Part shown: positions 6,926 through 13,832 of the stretch, piece after piece
Layout of the letters: each line of letters starts with the position of its first letter
Position numbering within the stretch: the first letter of the stretch is position 1
DNA from: CALMZN01 sp964443785
Lineage (GTDB): Bacteria; Patescibacteriota; Patescibacteriia; UBA1558; GWA2-36-10
Assembly: GCA_964443785.1 (NCBI GenBank)
Contig: CAYUER010000009.1
Coordinates: forward strand, 1-32,511
Length of the DNA: 32,511 bases
Direction of reading: 5' to 3'
The notes under the pieces: model-generated
Database searches by the model: none
What the model was told of the DNA's origin: nothing
The model's input: the letters and a program-made list of their open reading frames with translations, nothing else
Made by a program: the position numbers and the translations under genes

Positions 6926-8380
6926 TTATAATTTAATAACTTCACCAGCCTCGTGTAAATACAAGACTCTTTCTGAAATATTTTGGATATTGGTCCAAGA
7001 GTAGCCCAGTCTTTCGAATGTTTCTGGGTCATTAATCCAGCGACGTTTACCATCGGCAATCACATAAACACTAGGATCTGATGGTACTTTGGCTAGAGTG
7101 CCATCTTTCAATATAACCGGCAAAGCATTATCATAAGCCTCTAAAACAGTTTGAGCAACAGCGGTTATTTTTAGTGTTGGAAAATTCAGCTTAATAATCA
7201 TTGGGTCAACAATTGGTGATTTGACATTGTCTTTGACAAAGTAAACGCCGTTGGTTTTGGTGCTGCGCAAAAGCTTGCCCAAGGGATACTTGCTCTCGGC
7301 TGTCAAAGATGCACCGTCGGCAATCTGATCCAAATCACTCTGCTGGACTTTGATGATCTCATCTGCGCTAAAACCCAGTTGTCTAAACACTTCATTGTTA
7401 CTAATCAATCTTTTGGCCAAACCATCTATCAAGTATCTCTTACCACTAGGGCTTTCCAAGATAGAGTAGTTTGGATATTTGATGCTAGGACCATCAGCAA
7501 ATTTAGTGATTTCTTCTGCTTCTACTTTTTGTACTTGCTTGGGATCATAGCGAGAGACTAGGGCGTTTTTGTCAGCAAAAAGCATTTTTTTACCATCATG
7601 AATCAGATAAATAGAATCTTTGTCATCACCAGATTTGGCCTGAACCACAGCGCCATAGGGTATCAATGTTTTGACTATTTGACTGATCTGACCAAAATCA
7701 TATCTTTCCCAAATAGTAGCAAACAAACGATTGCCGTGCAGATGAGGAGTGTAGACATACATAGCGGCTGTGATGCGATTGGCTGGTGTGACTACTTTAC
7801 CATCGATATTGGCCGGTACTCCTGGCTGATATGGCCTAGTGTGTATATTGTCGATATAATCTCTAAATTGTAAGGCCGCAGCCCTGACCTGCTTACCAAA
7901 ACCTTGCCACTGTGGATTGCAAGCCTGACCATCAAAACAATAATAGCCCGTAGCATAATCCAGAGCTCTTTGATCTGGCTCTGATTTTTCTATCAGACCC
8001 TGCTCTTTTTGTAGAGTAGTAATGATAAATTTTGGATTAATCTTGGCTTCAATGGAGGCATTGTAGATGATTTCAGCAGCAGAACGAGCTCTAGTATAGT
8101 CAAGGCGTATATTTTCATCACTAGTAATGGGCTCACCAGGACCAGGATTGTAGCCAGTAAAATAATAGCTCTGTAAATAGCTATTTTTTTGGTGTAGAAA
8201 TTGTTGTATTTCCGCCAAAGATAGAGCAGTGTGATCAACAGCTTCTTCATCTGAAAGTATTATATTATAATCAAATTGTTGGCTATCTAGCTGAGCCAAG
8301 GCAATATTTACTGGACTCAAAAAAGACCACAAACAAAATAAAGCGAGTATTTGACGCATATTTTTATTTAAATTAAACAT
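6926..8380 (-). CDS. Secreted muramidase-like domain protein with C-terminal repeats
   Basis: A 484-residue exported protein. The signal peptide spans residues 1-29, with a likely cut after NIALA. Residues 35-230 form a lysozyme/transglycosylase-like domain of a kind seen in Actinobacteria and Patescibacteria: INPKFIITTLQKEQGLI (114-130, E126 as candidate catalytic acid), DYATGYYC (141-148) and a possible C148-C154 disulfide. From about 240 to 484 there are three to four degenerate repeats of roughly 50-60 residues, of the form Y-L-I-x-D-G-K-K-R-x-I ... F-x-x-L-G-x-x-x-x-x-I. Repeat cores lie near 258-268, 315-325 and 438-449. A wall-binding and peptidoglycan-cleaving role is plausible but inferred. 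The start is supported by a promoter whose -10 ends 7 nt upstream. It is divergent from thpR. Confidence 0.8.
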   Translation of the reverse strand: MFNLNKNMRQILALFCLWSFLSPVNIALAQLDSQQFDYNIILSDEEAVDHTALSLAEIQQFLHQKNSYLQSYYFTGYNPGPGEPITSDENIRLDYTRARSAAEIIYNASIEAKINPKFIITTLQKEQGLIEKSEPDQRALDYATGYYCFDGQACNPQWQGFGKQVRAAALQFRDYIDNIHTRPYQPGVPANIDGKVVTPANRITAAMYVYTPHLHGNRLFATIWERYDFGQISQIVKTLIPYGAVVQAKSGDDKDSIYLIHDGKKMLFADKNALVSRYDPKQVQKVEAEEITKFADGPSIKYPNYSILESPSGKRYLIDGLAKRLISNNEVFRQLGFSADEIIKVQQSDLDQIADGASLTAESKYPLGKLLRSTKTNGVYFVKDNVKSPIVDPMIIKLNFPTLKITAVAQTVLEAYDNALPVILKDGTLAKVPSDPSVYVIADGKRRWINDPETFERLGYSWTNIQNISERVLYLHEAGEVIKL

Positions 8381-8387
8381 TTATGTT

Positions 8388-8416
8388 ATTATAGCAAATA
8401 AATGCTAGATCACCAA
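8388..8416 (-). promoter_or_regulatory. Promoter of the secreted repeat protein
   Basis: On the minus strand, TTGGTG (8416-8411), a 17-nt spacer and a perfect TATAAT (8393-8388). The ATG at 8380 follows 7 nt later, so the transcript should be leaderless. Confidence 0.75.
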
Positions 8417-8424
8417 GTAAAAGT

Positions 8425-8453
8425 TTGATTTTTGGCTTATTTTAGGTTAAAAT
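8425..8453 (+). promoter_or_regulatory. thpR promoter
   Basis: TTGATT (8425-8430), a 17-nt spacer and TAAAAT (8448-8453). The ATG at 8460 is 6 nt after the -10, so the mRNA is predicted leaderless. The promoter lies back to back with that of the secreted repeat protein inside a 79-base intergenic region. Confidence 0.7.
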
Positions 8454-8459
8454 GCCTAC

Positions 8460-9011
8460 ATGGAACAATTACGTTTATTTATAAGCTTGCCGGTAGATCC
8501 TGGTCTAGCCAAAAAACTACACAAGCAATTCTGTCAATTGGACTTACCTATAGACCGAATGCGTTTAGTCTTACCTGAGCAGATGCATTTGACTTTAAAA
8601 TTTTTGGGAGCCGTACCCCTAGATAAACTACCAGAAATTATTGCTTCTTTGGAGCAGATCAAAAGCACTGGCCAGACTATTGATCTGAGCTTGGAGAGGG
8701 CAGTGGCCTCGCCCGCTAGTAGGCCAGAAGTTATTTTTATCAAAGTAGCTAAAAATCCCGAGCTTGATGCTTTGTACCAAAAAATAGAACAAAATCTTTT
8801 TCAATCTGGTTTAGCTAATCTAGAAAGTAGACAATTCACTCCACATCTGACTTTGGCTCGTATTAAACAAAAAATAGAGCCTGCTGAATTCGCTGCTTTG
8901 TCGTCTTGGCAAAGCAATGATCAATTTACGGTCAATTATTTTTATCTCATGCAAAGTGAATTGACACCCCGCGGACCAATCTATACCAATTTGCAAACTT
9001 TTGACTTATGA
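8460..9011 (+). CDS. thpR: RNA 2',3'-cyclic phosphodiesterase
   Basis: A 183-residue 2H phosphoesterase. Both catalytic H-x-T motifs are present, H43-L-T45 (MHLTLKFLG) and H129-L-T131 (PHLTLARI), in the spacing typical of ThpR/LigT. The enzyme opens 2',3'-cyclic phosphate ends of RNA to 2'-phosphate and has weak reverse RNA-ligase activity in some members. The family's usual length is about 180. It is the first gene of a plus-strand run. Its TGA stop overlaps the next ATG (ATGA), which shows translational coupling and that UGA is a stop in this genome. Confidence 0.93.
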   Translation: MEQLRLFISLPVDPGLAKKLHKQFCQLDLPIDRMRLVLPEQMHLTLKFLGAVPLDKLPEIIASLEQIKSTGQTIDLSLERAVASPASRPEVIFIKVAKNPELDALYQKIEQNLFQSGLANLESRQFTPHLTLARIKQKIEPAEFAALSSWQSNDQFTVNYFYLMQSELTPRGPIYTNLQTFDL

Positions 9012-9745
9012 ACATTGTTGACTACCATTTATTCAATATCAAAGTCCAAAAAATACCCGAGCTTAAGCTCCGGGAAATTTTACAATCTTTTTATGACTCC
9101 GACAACCAGCACCAGATAGTCACGGTCAATCCGGAATTTATTTTGGCTGCTAGAAAAAATGAACTGTTTGCCAGAATTATCAATGAAGCAAGTCTATCTA
9201 CTATTGACGGCACTGGCATCATCCAAGCTTTAAAATTTTTAGGTCATGACATATCGATTGATGATAGATTGACTGGTGCTACTCTGATCTACAAGTTGAT
9301 TGACTTGGTCTCACAAAATAACGGCAAAATACTTTTTTGTTTGTACAGCCAAGGATTGACCAGGCCTGATGATTTGCAAAAAATTGTAGCAAAAAAATTT
9401 CCAAAATTAAGATTTTATATTGGCGATGAAAACACCAGTATCACTTTAGCCAATATGTACAAACCACAAGTGATTCTCTCTACTATGGGCGCACCGCGTC
9501 AAGATCTCTGGCTTTATGAAAATATGACTAAAATGCCTAGCATCAGGATAGCGGTCGGTGTGGGTGGGGCTATTGATTTTTTGTCCGGAGCCTTGCCACG
9601 CGCACCAAAAATCATGCGTAGCTTTGGTTTTGAATGGCTCTGGCGTTTGTATAGACAACCCAAAAGATTCAAAAGAATTTATCGCTCTATTTTTGTTTTT
9701 TATTATAATGTTTTAAAATATAAATATGACAACAGAAAAAAATAA
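9008..9745 (+). CDS. WecG/TagA/CpsF-family glycosyltransferase
   Basis: A 245-residue GT26 glycosyltransferase. Recognisable blocks are VNPEFILAARKN (about 36-47), the STIDGTGI segment with the conserved Asp (about 61-68), a MGAPRQDLW motif near 159-167, GVGGAIDFLSG near 185-195, and the C-terminal RAPKIMRSFGFEWLWRLYRQPKR that contacts the membrane in TagA. Family members add a ManNAc-type sugar to an undecaprenyl-linked GlcNAc acceptor in wall teichoic acid, enterobacterial common antigen or capsule synthesis. Here it probably serves a lipid-linked surface glycan, maybe with the locus at 18.6-25.9 kb. The start overlaps thpR by 4 nt, and its end overlaps gltX by 20 nt. Confidence 0.9.
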   Translation: MNIVDYHLFNIKVQKIPELKLREILQSFYDSDNQHQIVTVNPEFILAARKNELFARIINEASLSTIDGTGIIQALKFLGHDISIDDRLTGATLIYKLIDLVSQNNGKILFCLYSQGLTRPDDLQKIVAKKFPKLRFYIGDENTSITLANMYKPQVILSTMGAPRQDLWLYENMTKMPSIRIAVGVGGAIDFLSGALPRAPKIMRSFGFEWLWRLYRQPKRFKRIYRSIFVFYYNVLKYKYDNRKK

Positions 9746-11210
9746 TATCCGCACACGCTTTGCTCCTAGTCCGACTGGCTATCTACACATCGGTAGCTTA
9801 CGCACAGCGCTATATGCCTACTTGGTCGCCAAACAACAGCAGGGTACTTTTATCTTGCGTATCGAAGACACTGACCAAGAAAGATATGTACCCGGTGCAG
9901 TGGAAAAATTAATCATAGCCTTGGACAACTTTGGCTTGACTGCTGACGAGGGTGTCAAGCTCCAAGGGGATCAGGTCACTAGCACTGGTGATTTTGGGCC
10001 ATATATCCAGTCCCACAGACTAGCTACTTACCAAGCCGCTGCTGAAAAATTAGTCAATGAAAAAAAAGCCTATTATTGTTTTTGTTCAGAAGAGAGATTG
10101 GAAAAGCTACGAGAAAGTCAAAAAGCAGAAAAAAAAGTACCAAAATATGACGGTTTTTGTCGTAATCTAGAGCCCCTAGAGGCCTCCAAAAGGCTCAAAA
10201 TGGGTGAAAAAGCAGTGGTCAGGTACAAAGTTTCCCCTGACACAGAAATCGTCTGTAATGACCAAATACACGGCCAAATTGTGGTCAAAAGCGAAGATTT
10301 GGATGATTTTATATTGTTAAAATCTGATGGTTTTGCTACCTATCATTTGGCCAATGTAGTCGATGATCATAACATGAAAATCAGCCATGTAATCAGAGGA
10401 CAAGAGTGGCTACCATCTCTACCAAAACATGTCTTACTTTACCAAGCCTTTGGCTACCAGATGCCCATCTTTGTGCATTTGCCTTTGTTACTAAATCCCG
10501 ACCGCAGCAAACTATCCAAACGCCAAGGTGATGTAGCAGCTGAAGATTTTTTGCAGCATGGCTATCTTTCACAAGCCTTGGTCAATTATGTAGCCTTGCT
10601 CGGCTGGAATCCTGGCACAGAACAAGAAATATTTACTCTTGAGGAATTAATAAAAACATTTTCTTTGGATAAAATACACAAATCTGGCGCTATTTTTGAT
10701 CGTCAAAAATTAGATTGGTTCAACGCTGAATACATCAAAAATATTGTCAGTCGCCAAGGAGAGGAGTATCAAAATTTAATTGCTTTAGCTAAAAAATATT
10801 TATCAGGGCATGAGGATAGAGCAGAGGATGTTTTGAAATTATTTTCGGCCCGTATCAACAAATTGGAAGATCTAGCTGAACTGTCTGCTTTTTTATGGCA
10901 AGTGCCTAACTATGAAACTAAGAATTTGATTTTCAAAAAAAGTACCCTCGAAAATACCAAAAAAGGATTGAGCTTGGCTAGCGAGCTCTTGAGCAAACTA
11001 GAAAAAGAACAGTGGCGCAGTGAAATACTCAACCAAAACTTACAAAATATTGTCACCCAAAACGGCCTGACGCCTGGTGATGTGTTTTGGCCGATTCGTT
11101 TTGCACTATCTGGCTTAGACAAAAGCCCCTCACCAGTAGAAATACTAGAATTTTTAGGACCAGCAGAAAGCCTCAAAAGAATTAGCTGGGCTCAATCACA
11201 ATTAGCCTAA
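9726..11210 (+). CDS. gltX: Glutamyl-tRNA synthetase
   Basis: A 494-residue class I aminoacyl-tRNA synthetase that charges tRNA(Glu). The HIGH motif is H21-I-G-S24 after RFAPSPTG. The KMSKS motif is KLSKR in the DRSKLSKRQGD block near residue 260. A CFC...YDGFC cysteine cluster around 118-144 matches the zinc-binding insert of many bacterial GluRS. The C-terminal anticodon-binding helical domain runs from about 330 to the end. Length is normal. Its first codons overlap the glycosyltransferase gene by 20 nt in another frame. No glutaminyl-tRNA synthetase is in the window; if the genome lacks one, this enzyme may also mischarge tRNA(Gln). Confidence 0.97.
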   Translation: MTTEKNNIRTRFAPSPTGYLHIGSLRTALYAYLVAKQQQGTFILRIEDTDQERYVPGAVEKLIIALDNFGLTADEGVKLQGDQVTSTGDFGPYIQSHRLATYQAAAEKLVNEKKAYYCFCSEERLEKLRESQKAEKKVPKYDGFCRNLEPLEASKRLKMGEKAVVRYKVSPDTEIVCNDQIHGQIVVKSEDLDDFILLKSDGFATYHLANVVDDHNMKISHVIRGQEWLPSLPKHVLLYQAFGYQMPIFVHLPLLLNPDRSKLSKRQGDVAAEDFLQHGYLSQALVNYVALLGWNPGTEQEIFTLEELIKTFSLDKIHKSGAIFDRQKLDWFNAEYIKNIVSRQGEEYQNLIALAKKYLSGHEDRAEDVLKLFSARINKLEDLAELSAFLWQVPNYETKNLIFKKSTLENTKKGLSLASELLSKLEKEQWRSEILNQNLQNIVTQNGLTPGDVFWPIRFALSGLDKSPSPVEILEFLGPAESLKRISWAQSQLA

Positions 11211-11216
11211 AAGAAA

Positions 11217-11245
11217 TTGCCAAATTTCTGAAAATATGATATAAT
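11217..11245 (+). promoter_or_regulatory. Promoter of the M23 peptidase gene
   Basis: TTGCCA (11217-11222), a 17-nt spacer and TATAAT (11240-11245) with extended -10 TGA at 11237-11239. It begins 6 bases after the gltX stop. Transcription should start near 11252, leaving a leader of about 16 nt without a Shine-Dalgarno sequence before the ATG at 11269. Confidence 0.8.
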
Positions 11246-11268
11246 ATAGTTATATCTAAACGATTTTG

Positions 11269-12534
11269 ATGCCCCTCATAATACCAAAACAAAAAAAATT
11301 AGTTATTTCTTTGATTAGCTTAAGTATTTTAGGCTTATTTTTGTTTAATAAATATATTTTGGCTGTAGAGTATACTCTCGATGATCTAGACAAGGTCGAT
11401 AGCTGGCAAATCAACCAAGATATCAATGACAAGAGAAGCCAGATTGATGAGCTCAAAAAACAAATGGCCGTTTACCAAAAAAATATTGAGGCCAAAAAAA
11501 ATGAAATAGGGGAGCTATCAGCTCAGCTCAGCATCTTGAACTCCAATATTGCCAAAATAAATTTAGAAATTCAGGCGGCTAACCTAGAAATAGAGGCAAC
11601 TAATCTAAAAATCGAAAACACTGAGCTCAAAATCCAAGCCAAAGAAAAAGAAATAGCTAGCCTCAAGGAAAATGTAGCGGAAATTTTACGATCTTTGCAC
11701 CAGAGCCAACAACAAAGTAGTCTTTTGGAAATTCTGATTGTCAATGAGAATTTTAGCGATTTTATGAATCAGATAGACCAGCTAGAAAAAATGCAAGATA
11801 TGGTAGTCCTGCAGGTCAATGACCTAAAAACTGTCAAAATGGCTATGCTCAATGATCAGGCTGATCTAGAAAAAGATATTACGGAGCTGGATGCTCTCAA
11901 AAGTATTTTGGACAACAAAAAAGATGTACTCGATGAACAAAAAAATACCAAAGCTCAAATAGTACAATTGACCCAAGGTCAGCAAGCAAAATTTGAAGTG
12001 CTCTTGAAGCAAGCTAAAGCTGAACAAAGTCAAGCCAATGCTGATATAGTATATTTGGAAAAAATTGCCCGTGAAAAACTCAATCGTGAATTACAAAAAA
12101 AACAAAAAGTAGAAGAAGCCAGTTCTCCTGGACTAGCTTGGCCCTTAAATTCACGCACGATTACAGCTTATTTTCATGATCCTGAGTATCCCTTCCGCTA
12201 TGTCTTTGAGCACCCAGCCATAGATCTAGCTGCTCCCCAAGGCACTCCTATCAAAGCTGTCCAATCTGGCTATGTAGCCAAGGCCAAAGATGGTGGTAAG
12301 ACTGGCTATAGCTACATCATGATCGTCCATACTGATGGCCTCTCTAGTGTCTACGGACATGTCAACCAAATCAGTGTCGAAGCTGAGCAATTTGTGACCA
12401 AAGGACAAGTGATTGGCTACTCTGGTGGTATGCCTGGCACCCGTGGTGCAGGCCCCTTATCTACTGGACCACACCTACACTTGGAAATTCGTCTCAATGG
12501 TGTACCAGTGGATCCCTTGAATTATTTACCATAA
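11269..12534 (+). CDS. Coiled-coil M23 (LytM) peptidase, EnvC-like
   Basis: A 421-residue exported protein. An N-terminal membrane or signal segment is at about 8-30. A long coiled coil, rich in K/E/Q/L heptads, spans roughly 40-285. The M23 domain is at about 290-421, with zinc-binding signatures HPAIDLA and the PHLHLE triad motif near the end, separated by a VYGH block. All look intact, so it may be an active endopeptidase that cuts peptide cross-links in peptidoglycan, or, like EnvC/NlpD, an activator of amidases during cell separation. The ATG at 11269 is preferred to the TTG just before it. A strong promoter and the terminator at 12548 suggest a single-gene transcript. Confidence 0.9.
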   Translation: MPLIIPKQKKLVISLISLSILGLFLFNKYILAVEYTLDDLDKVDSWQINQDINDKRSQIDELKKQMAVYQKNIEAKKNEIGELSAQLSILNSNIAKINLEIQAANLEIEATNLKIENTELKIQAKEKEIASLKENVAEILRSLHQSQQQSSLLEILIVNENFSDFMNQIDQLEKMQDMVVLQVNDLKTVKMAMLNDQADLEKDITELDALKSILDNKKDVLDEQKNTKAQIVQLTQGQQAKFEVLLKQAKAEQSQANADIVYLEKIAREKLNRELQKKQKVEEASSPGLAWPLNSRTITAYFHDPEYPFRYVFEHPAIDLAAPQGTPIKAVQSGYVAKAKDGGKTGYSYIMIVHTDGLSSVYGHVNQISVEAEQFVTKGQVIGYSGGMPGTRGAGPLSTGPHLHLEIRLNGVPVDPLNYLP

Positions 12535-12547
12535 AAACTAAACAATA

Positions 12548-12574
12548 AAATCCCGAATTATTCGGGATTTTTTT
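12548..12574. terminator. Terminator after the M23 gene
   Basis: AAATCCCGAA (12548-12557) pairs with TTCGGGATTT (12561-12570) around a 3-base loop, followed by a T-run to 12574. This is a strong intrinsic terminator 13 bases after the M23 stop. A-rich sequence on its 5' side means it could also end minus-strand transcripts that read through the RNA gene. Confidence 0.9.
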
Positions 12575-12580
12575 GAATCA

Positions 12581-12708
12581 AAAAATTAGAGACCGCACCA
12601 TGTAGGCATGCGGTCTCCAGCAAGTGCAATGGGAACTGGTCCCATTTTGGGGGGTTGGTAGGCGCGGGGCACACTTGCTCCAACCGGACAGTGTCTGCCA
12701 GCGGTTGT
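12581..12708 (-). ncRNA. Structured GC-rich RNA of unknown family
   Basis: A stand-alone RNA gene of about 128 nt. The 118 bases at 12589-12706 are about 61% GC, against a clearly AT-rich neighbourhood. In RNA order: hairpin 1 joins 12706-12702 with 12686-12682 (AACCG/CGGUU), with an inner GG-CAG/CUG-CC stem. A second domain closes with AGCAAGUG/CACUUGCU (12679-12672 with 12626-12619) and contains AUGGGA-CCAGU-UCCCAU (12645-12629) and a C-rich strand. A final 9-bp GAGACCGCA/UGCGGUCUC hairpin (12617-12589) followed by UAAUUUUUU is an intrinsic terminator. GGUUGG (12688-12683 region) can also pair with CCAACC (12659-12652 region), so a pseudoknot or a switch is possible. It lies between convergent xer and M23 genes, so it controls no downstream gene in cis. 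I find no SRP, 6S, RNase P or tmRNA signature. Confidence 0.7.
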
Positions 12709-12714
12709 ATAATC

Positions 12715-12742
12715 ATCATAGCACTGGCAAAAATATTGTAAA
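12715..12742 (-). promoter_or_regulatory. Promoter of the structured RNA
   Basis: On the minus strand, TTTACA (12742-12737), a 16-nt spacer and TATGAT (12720-12715) with extended -10 TGC (12723-12721). It starts 13 bases after the xer stop. A start 7 nt downstream, at about 12708, coincides with the first base of the structured region. Confidence 0.75.
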
Positions 12743-12754
12743 GCAAAAAATATT

Positions 12755-13708
12755 TTAATTTTTCAGGGGATGAAATTTGGTGTGGACTTTTTCAGCATAT
12801 TTATCCGAAGCATGAACATAACGCGTCGTGGTATCCAGCGACTCGTGTCCCAAGAGTATTTGGATCGCTGCTGGATTGGCACCATTTTCTGCCAAATAGG
12901 TAGCAAAGCCGTGTCGCAATGAGTGAGCAGAGACTGGAATATTGATAAATAATAATTCGCGATATTTTTTTATTTTAAATTGCAGGTAGTTAGTAGAGAT
13001 TCTTTTATTTTTTTTGTTATTATTTTTGCCGCGAGAGGGGACAAACATAAAAGGTGAGTCATCCAAGCGCTTGGCTAAATAATTTTTGAGATGTTTGATG
13101 GCGCGGGGTGTCAGATAGACAAATCTCTGTTTTTTACCTTTACCAGTGATGTAGATGCGCCCAGTATCATCAAGCTCATTGCGTCTTAAGGACAATAATT
13201 CGGAGATACGCATGCCGGTCGCAAAGAGAGTCTCCAGCATAGCTCGATTGCGCAATTTTACTAAAGGGTCCACTTCAAATCTTTCGGGTGCTTCGATCAA
13301 TTTGATAAGCTCCAACATCTCTGGTACCTGACTGTGTTTTTTTTCAGTCTTCAAAAGCTTGACTGCATCAGCATTGATTGGTGACTTGAAATCCATGTCT
13401 GATAAAAATTTTAAATAAGATCTCAAAGCTGACAAAATTCTATTGATGCTATAGCTTGATAATTTCTTAAACCCAAGCTCCTGGGAGGCGGTCAACCTAT
13501 CAACGGAGGAGAGGTAGGCCTTGAATTTGATCAAATCCTTTTTTTCGAGTTTGACAAAATCTTTTTTGATATCGGCTGACAAAAAATCTTCAAAAGTTTT
13601 TAAGTCACGCTCATAGTTGTAAACAGTCTCCACAGAATAATTATTGGATTGGATGTTTACTAAGTATTCTTCCAGCAGAGGAAGAGTGTGTTTTTTTGTT
13701 TTGGTCAT
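12755..13708 (-). CDS. Tyrosine recombinase, XerC/XerD-like
   Basis: A 317-residue site-specific recombinase. The N-terminal SAM-like core-binding domain is at about 8-105, and the catalytic domain at about 130-317. The full catalytic set is visible: R167 (GMRISELLSL), K190 (TGKGKK), H262-x-x-R265 (HSLRHGFAT), H288 (LLGHESLDTT) and the nucleophile Y297 (TRYVH). Size and motifs fit chromosome-dimer-resolving Xer proteins rather than a phage integrase, and no other mobile-element genes are nearby. The ATG at 13708 lies 6 nt after the -10 of a near-perfect promoter. The structured RNA gene begins just downstream. Confidence 0.92.
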   Translation of the reverse strand: MTKTKKHTLPLLEEYLVNIQSNNYSVETVYNYERDLKTFEDFLSADIKKDFVKLEKKDLIKFKAYLSSVDRLTASQELGFKKLSSYSINRILSALRSYLKFLSDMDFKSPINADAVKLLKTEKKHSQVPEMLELIKLIEAPERFEVDPLVKLRNRAMLETLFATGMRISELLSLRRNELDDTGRIYITGKGKKQRFVYLTPRAIKHLKNYLAKRLDDSPFMFVPSRGKNNNKKNKRISTNYLQFKIKKYRELLFINIPVSAHSLRHGFATYLAENGANPAAIQILLGHESLDTTTRYVHASDKYAEKVHTKFHPLKN

Positions 13709-13714
13709 AGATCT

Positions 13715-13743
13715 ATGATAACAAAGGCAAAACTATATGTCAA
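13715..13743 (-). promoter_or_regulatory. xer promoter
   Basis: On the minus strand, a perfect TTGACA (13743-13738), a 17-nt spacer and TATCAT (13720-13715), then 6 nt to the ATG. The mRNA is predicted leaderless. Confidence 0.8.
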
Positions 13744-13750
13744 ATTGAGT

Positions 13751-13773
13751 GTAAGAGTTATTATACTCATTAC
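13751..13773. repeat. Inverted repeat upstream of the xer promoter
   Basis: GTAAGAGT (13751-13758) and ACTC-A-TTAC (13765-13773) are inverted copies with one extra A, separated by six bases (TATTAT). The element is 7 bases upstream of the xer -35. An 8-6-8 layout suits an operator or a recombinase site, but the arms do not match dif consensus sequences I know. Confidence 0.35.
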
Positions 13774-13784
13774 TTATATTATCC

Positions 13785-13827
13785 CTAAAAGCCATCCTTT
13801 AGAGCTATCGGACCTCACTATATAGCT
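13785..13827 (-). other. Two weak hairpins after ftsQ
   Basis: In minus-strand order, AGCTAT...ATAGCT (13827-13822 with 13808-13803) is followed by CTAAA...TTTAG (13802-13798 with 13789-13785). No clear U-run follows. They may end the ftsQ transcript or simply be chance structure. The rest of the 124-base ftsQ-xer gap holds the xer promoter and the inverted repeat. Confidence 0.3.
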
Positions 13828-13832
13828 TTCCT

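Noticed and set aside
11266..11268. TTG as start of the M23 gene
   Set aside because: An ATG follows immediately as the next codon and is the simpler start.
12581..12708. SRP RNA, 6S RNA, RNase P RNA, tmRNA or 5S rRNA
   Set aside because: None of their conserved sequence blocks or overall folds could be found on either strand.
13748..13775. dif site for chromosome dimer resolution
   Set aside because: The 11-6-11 layout can be forced, but the arms do not match XerC/XerD binding sequences I know; kept only as an inverted repeat.
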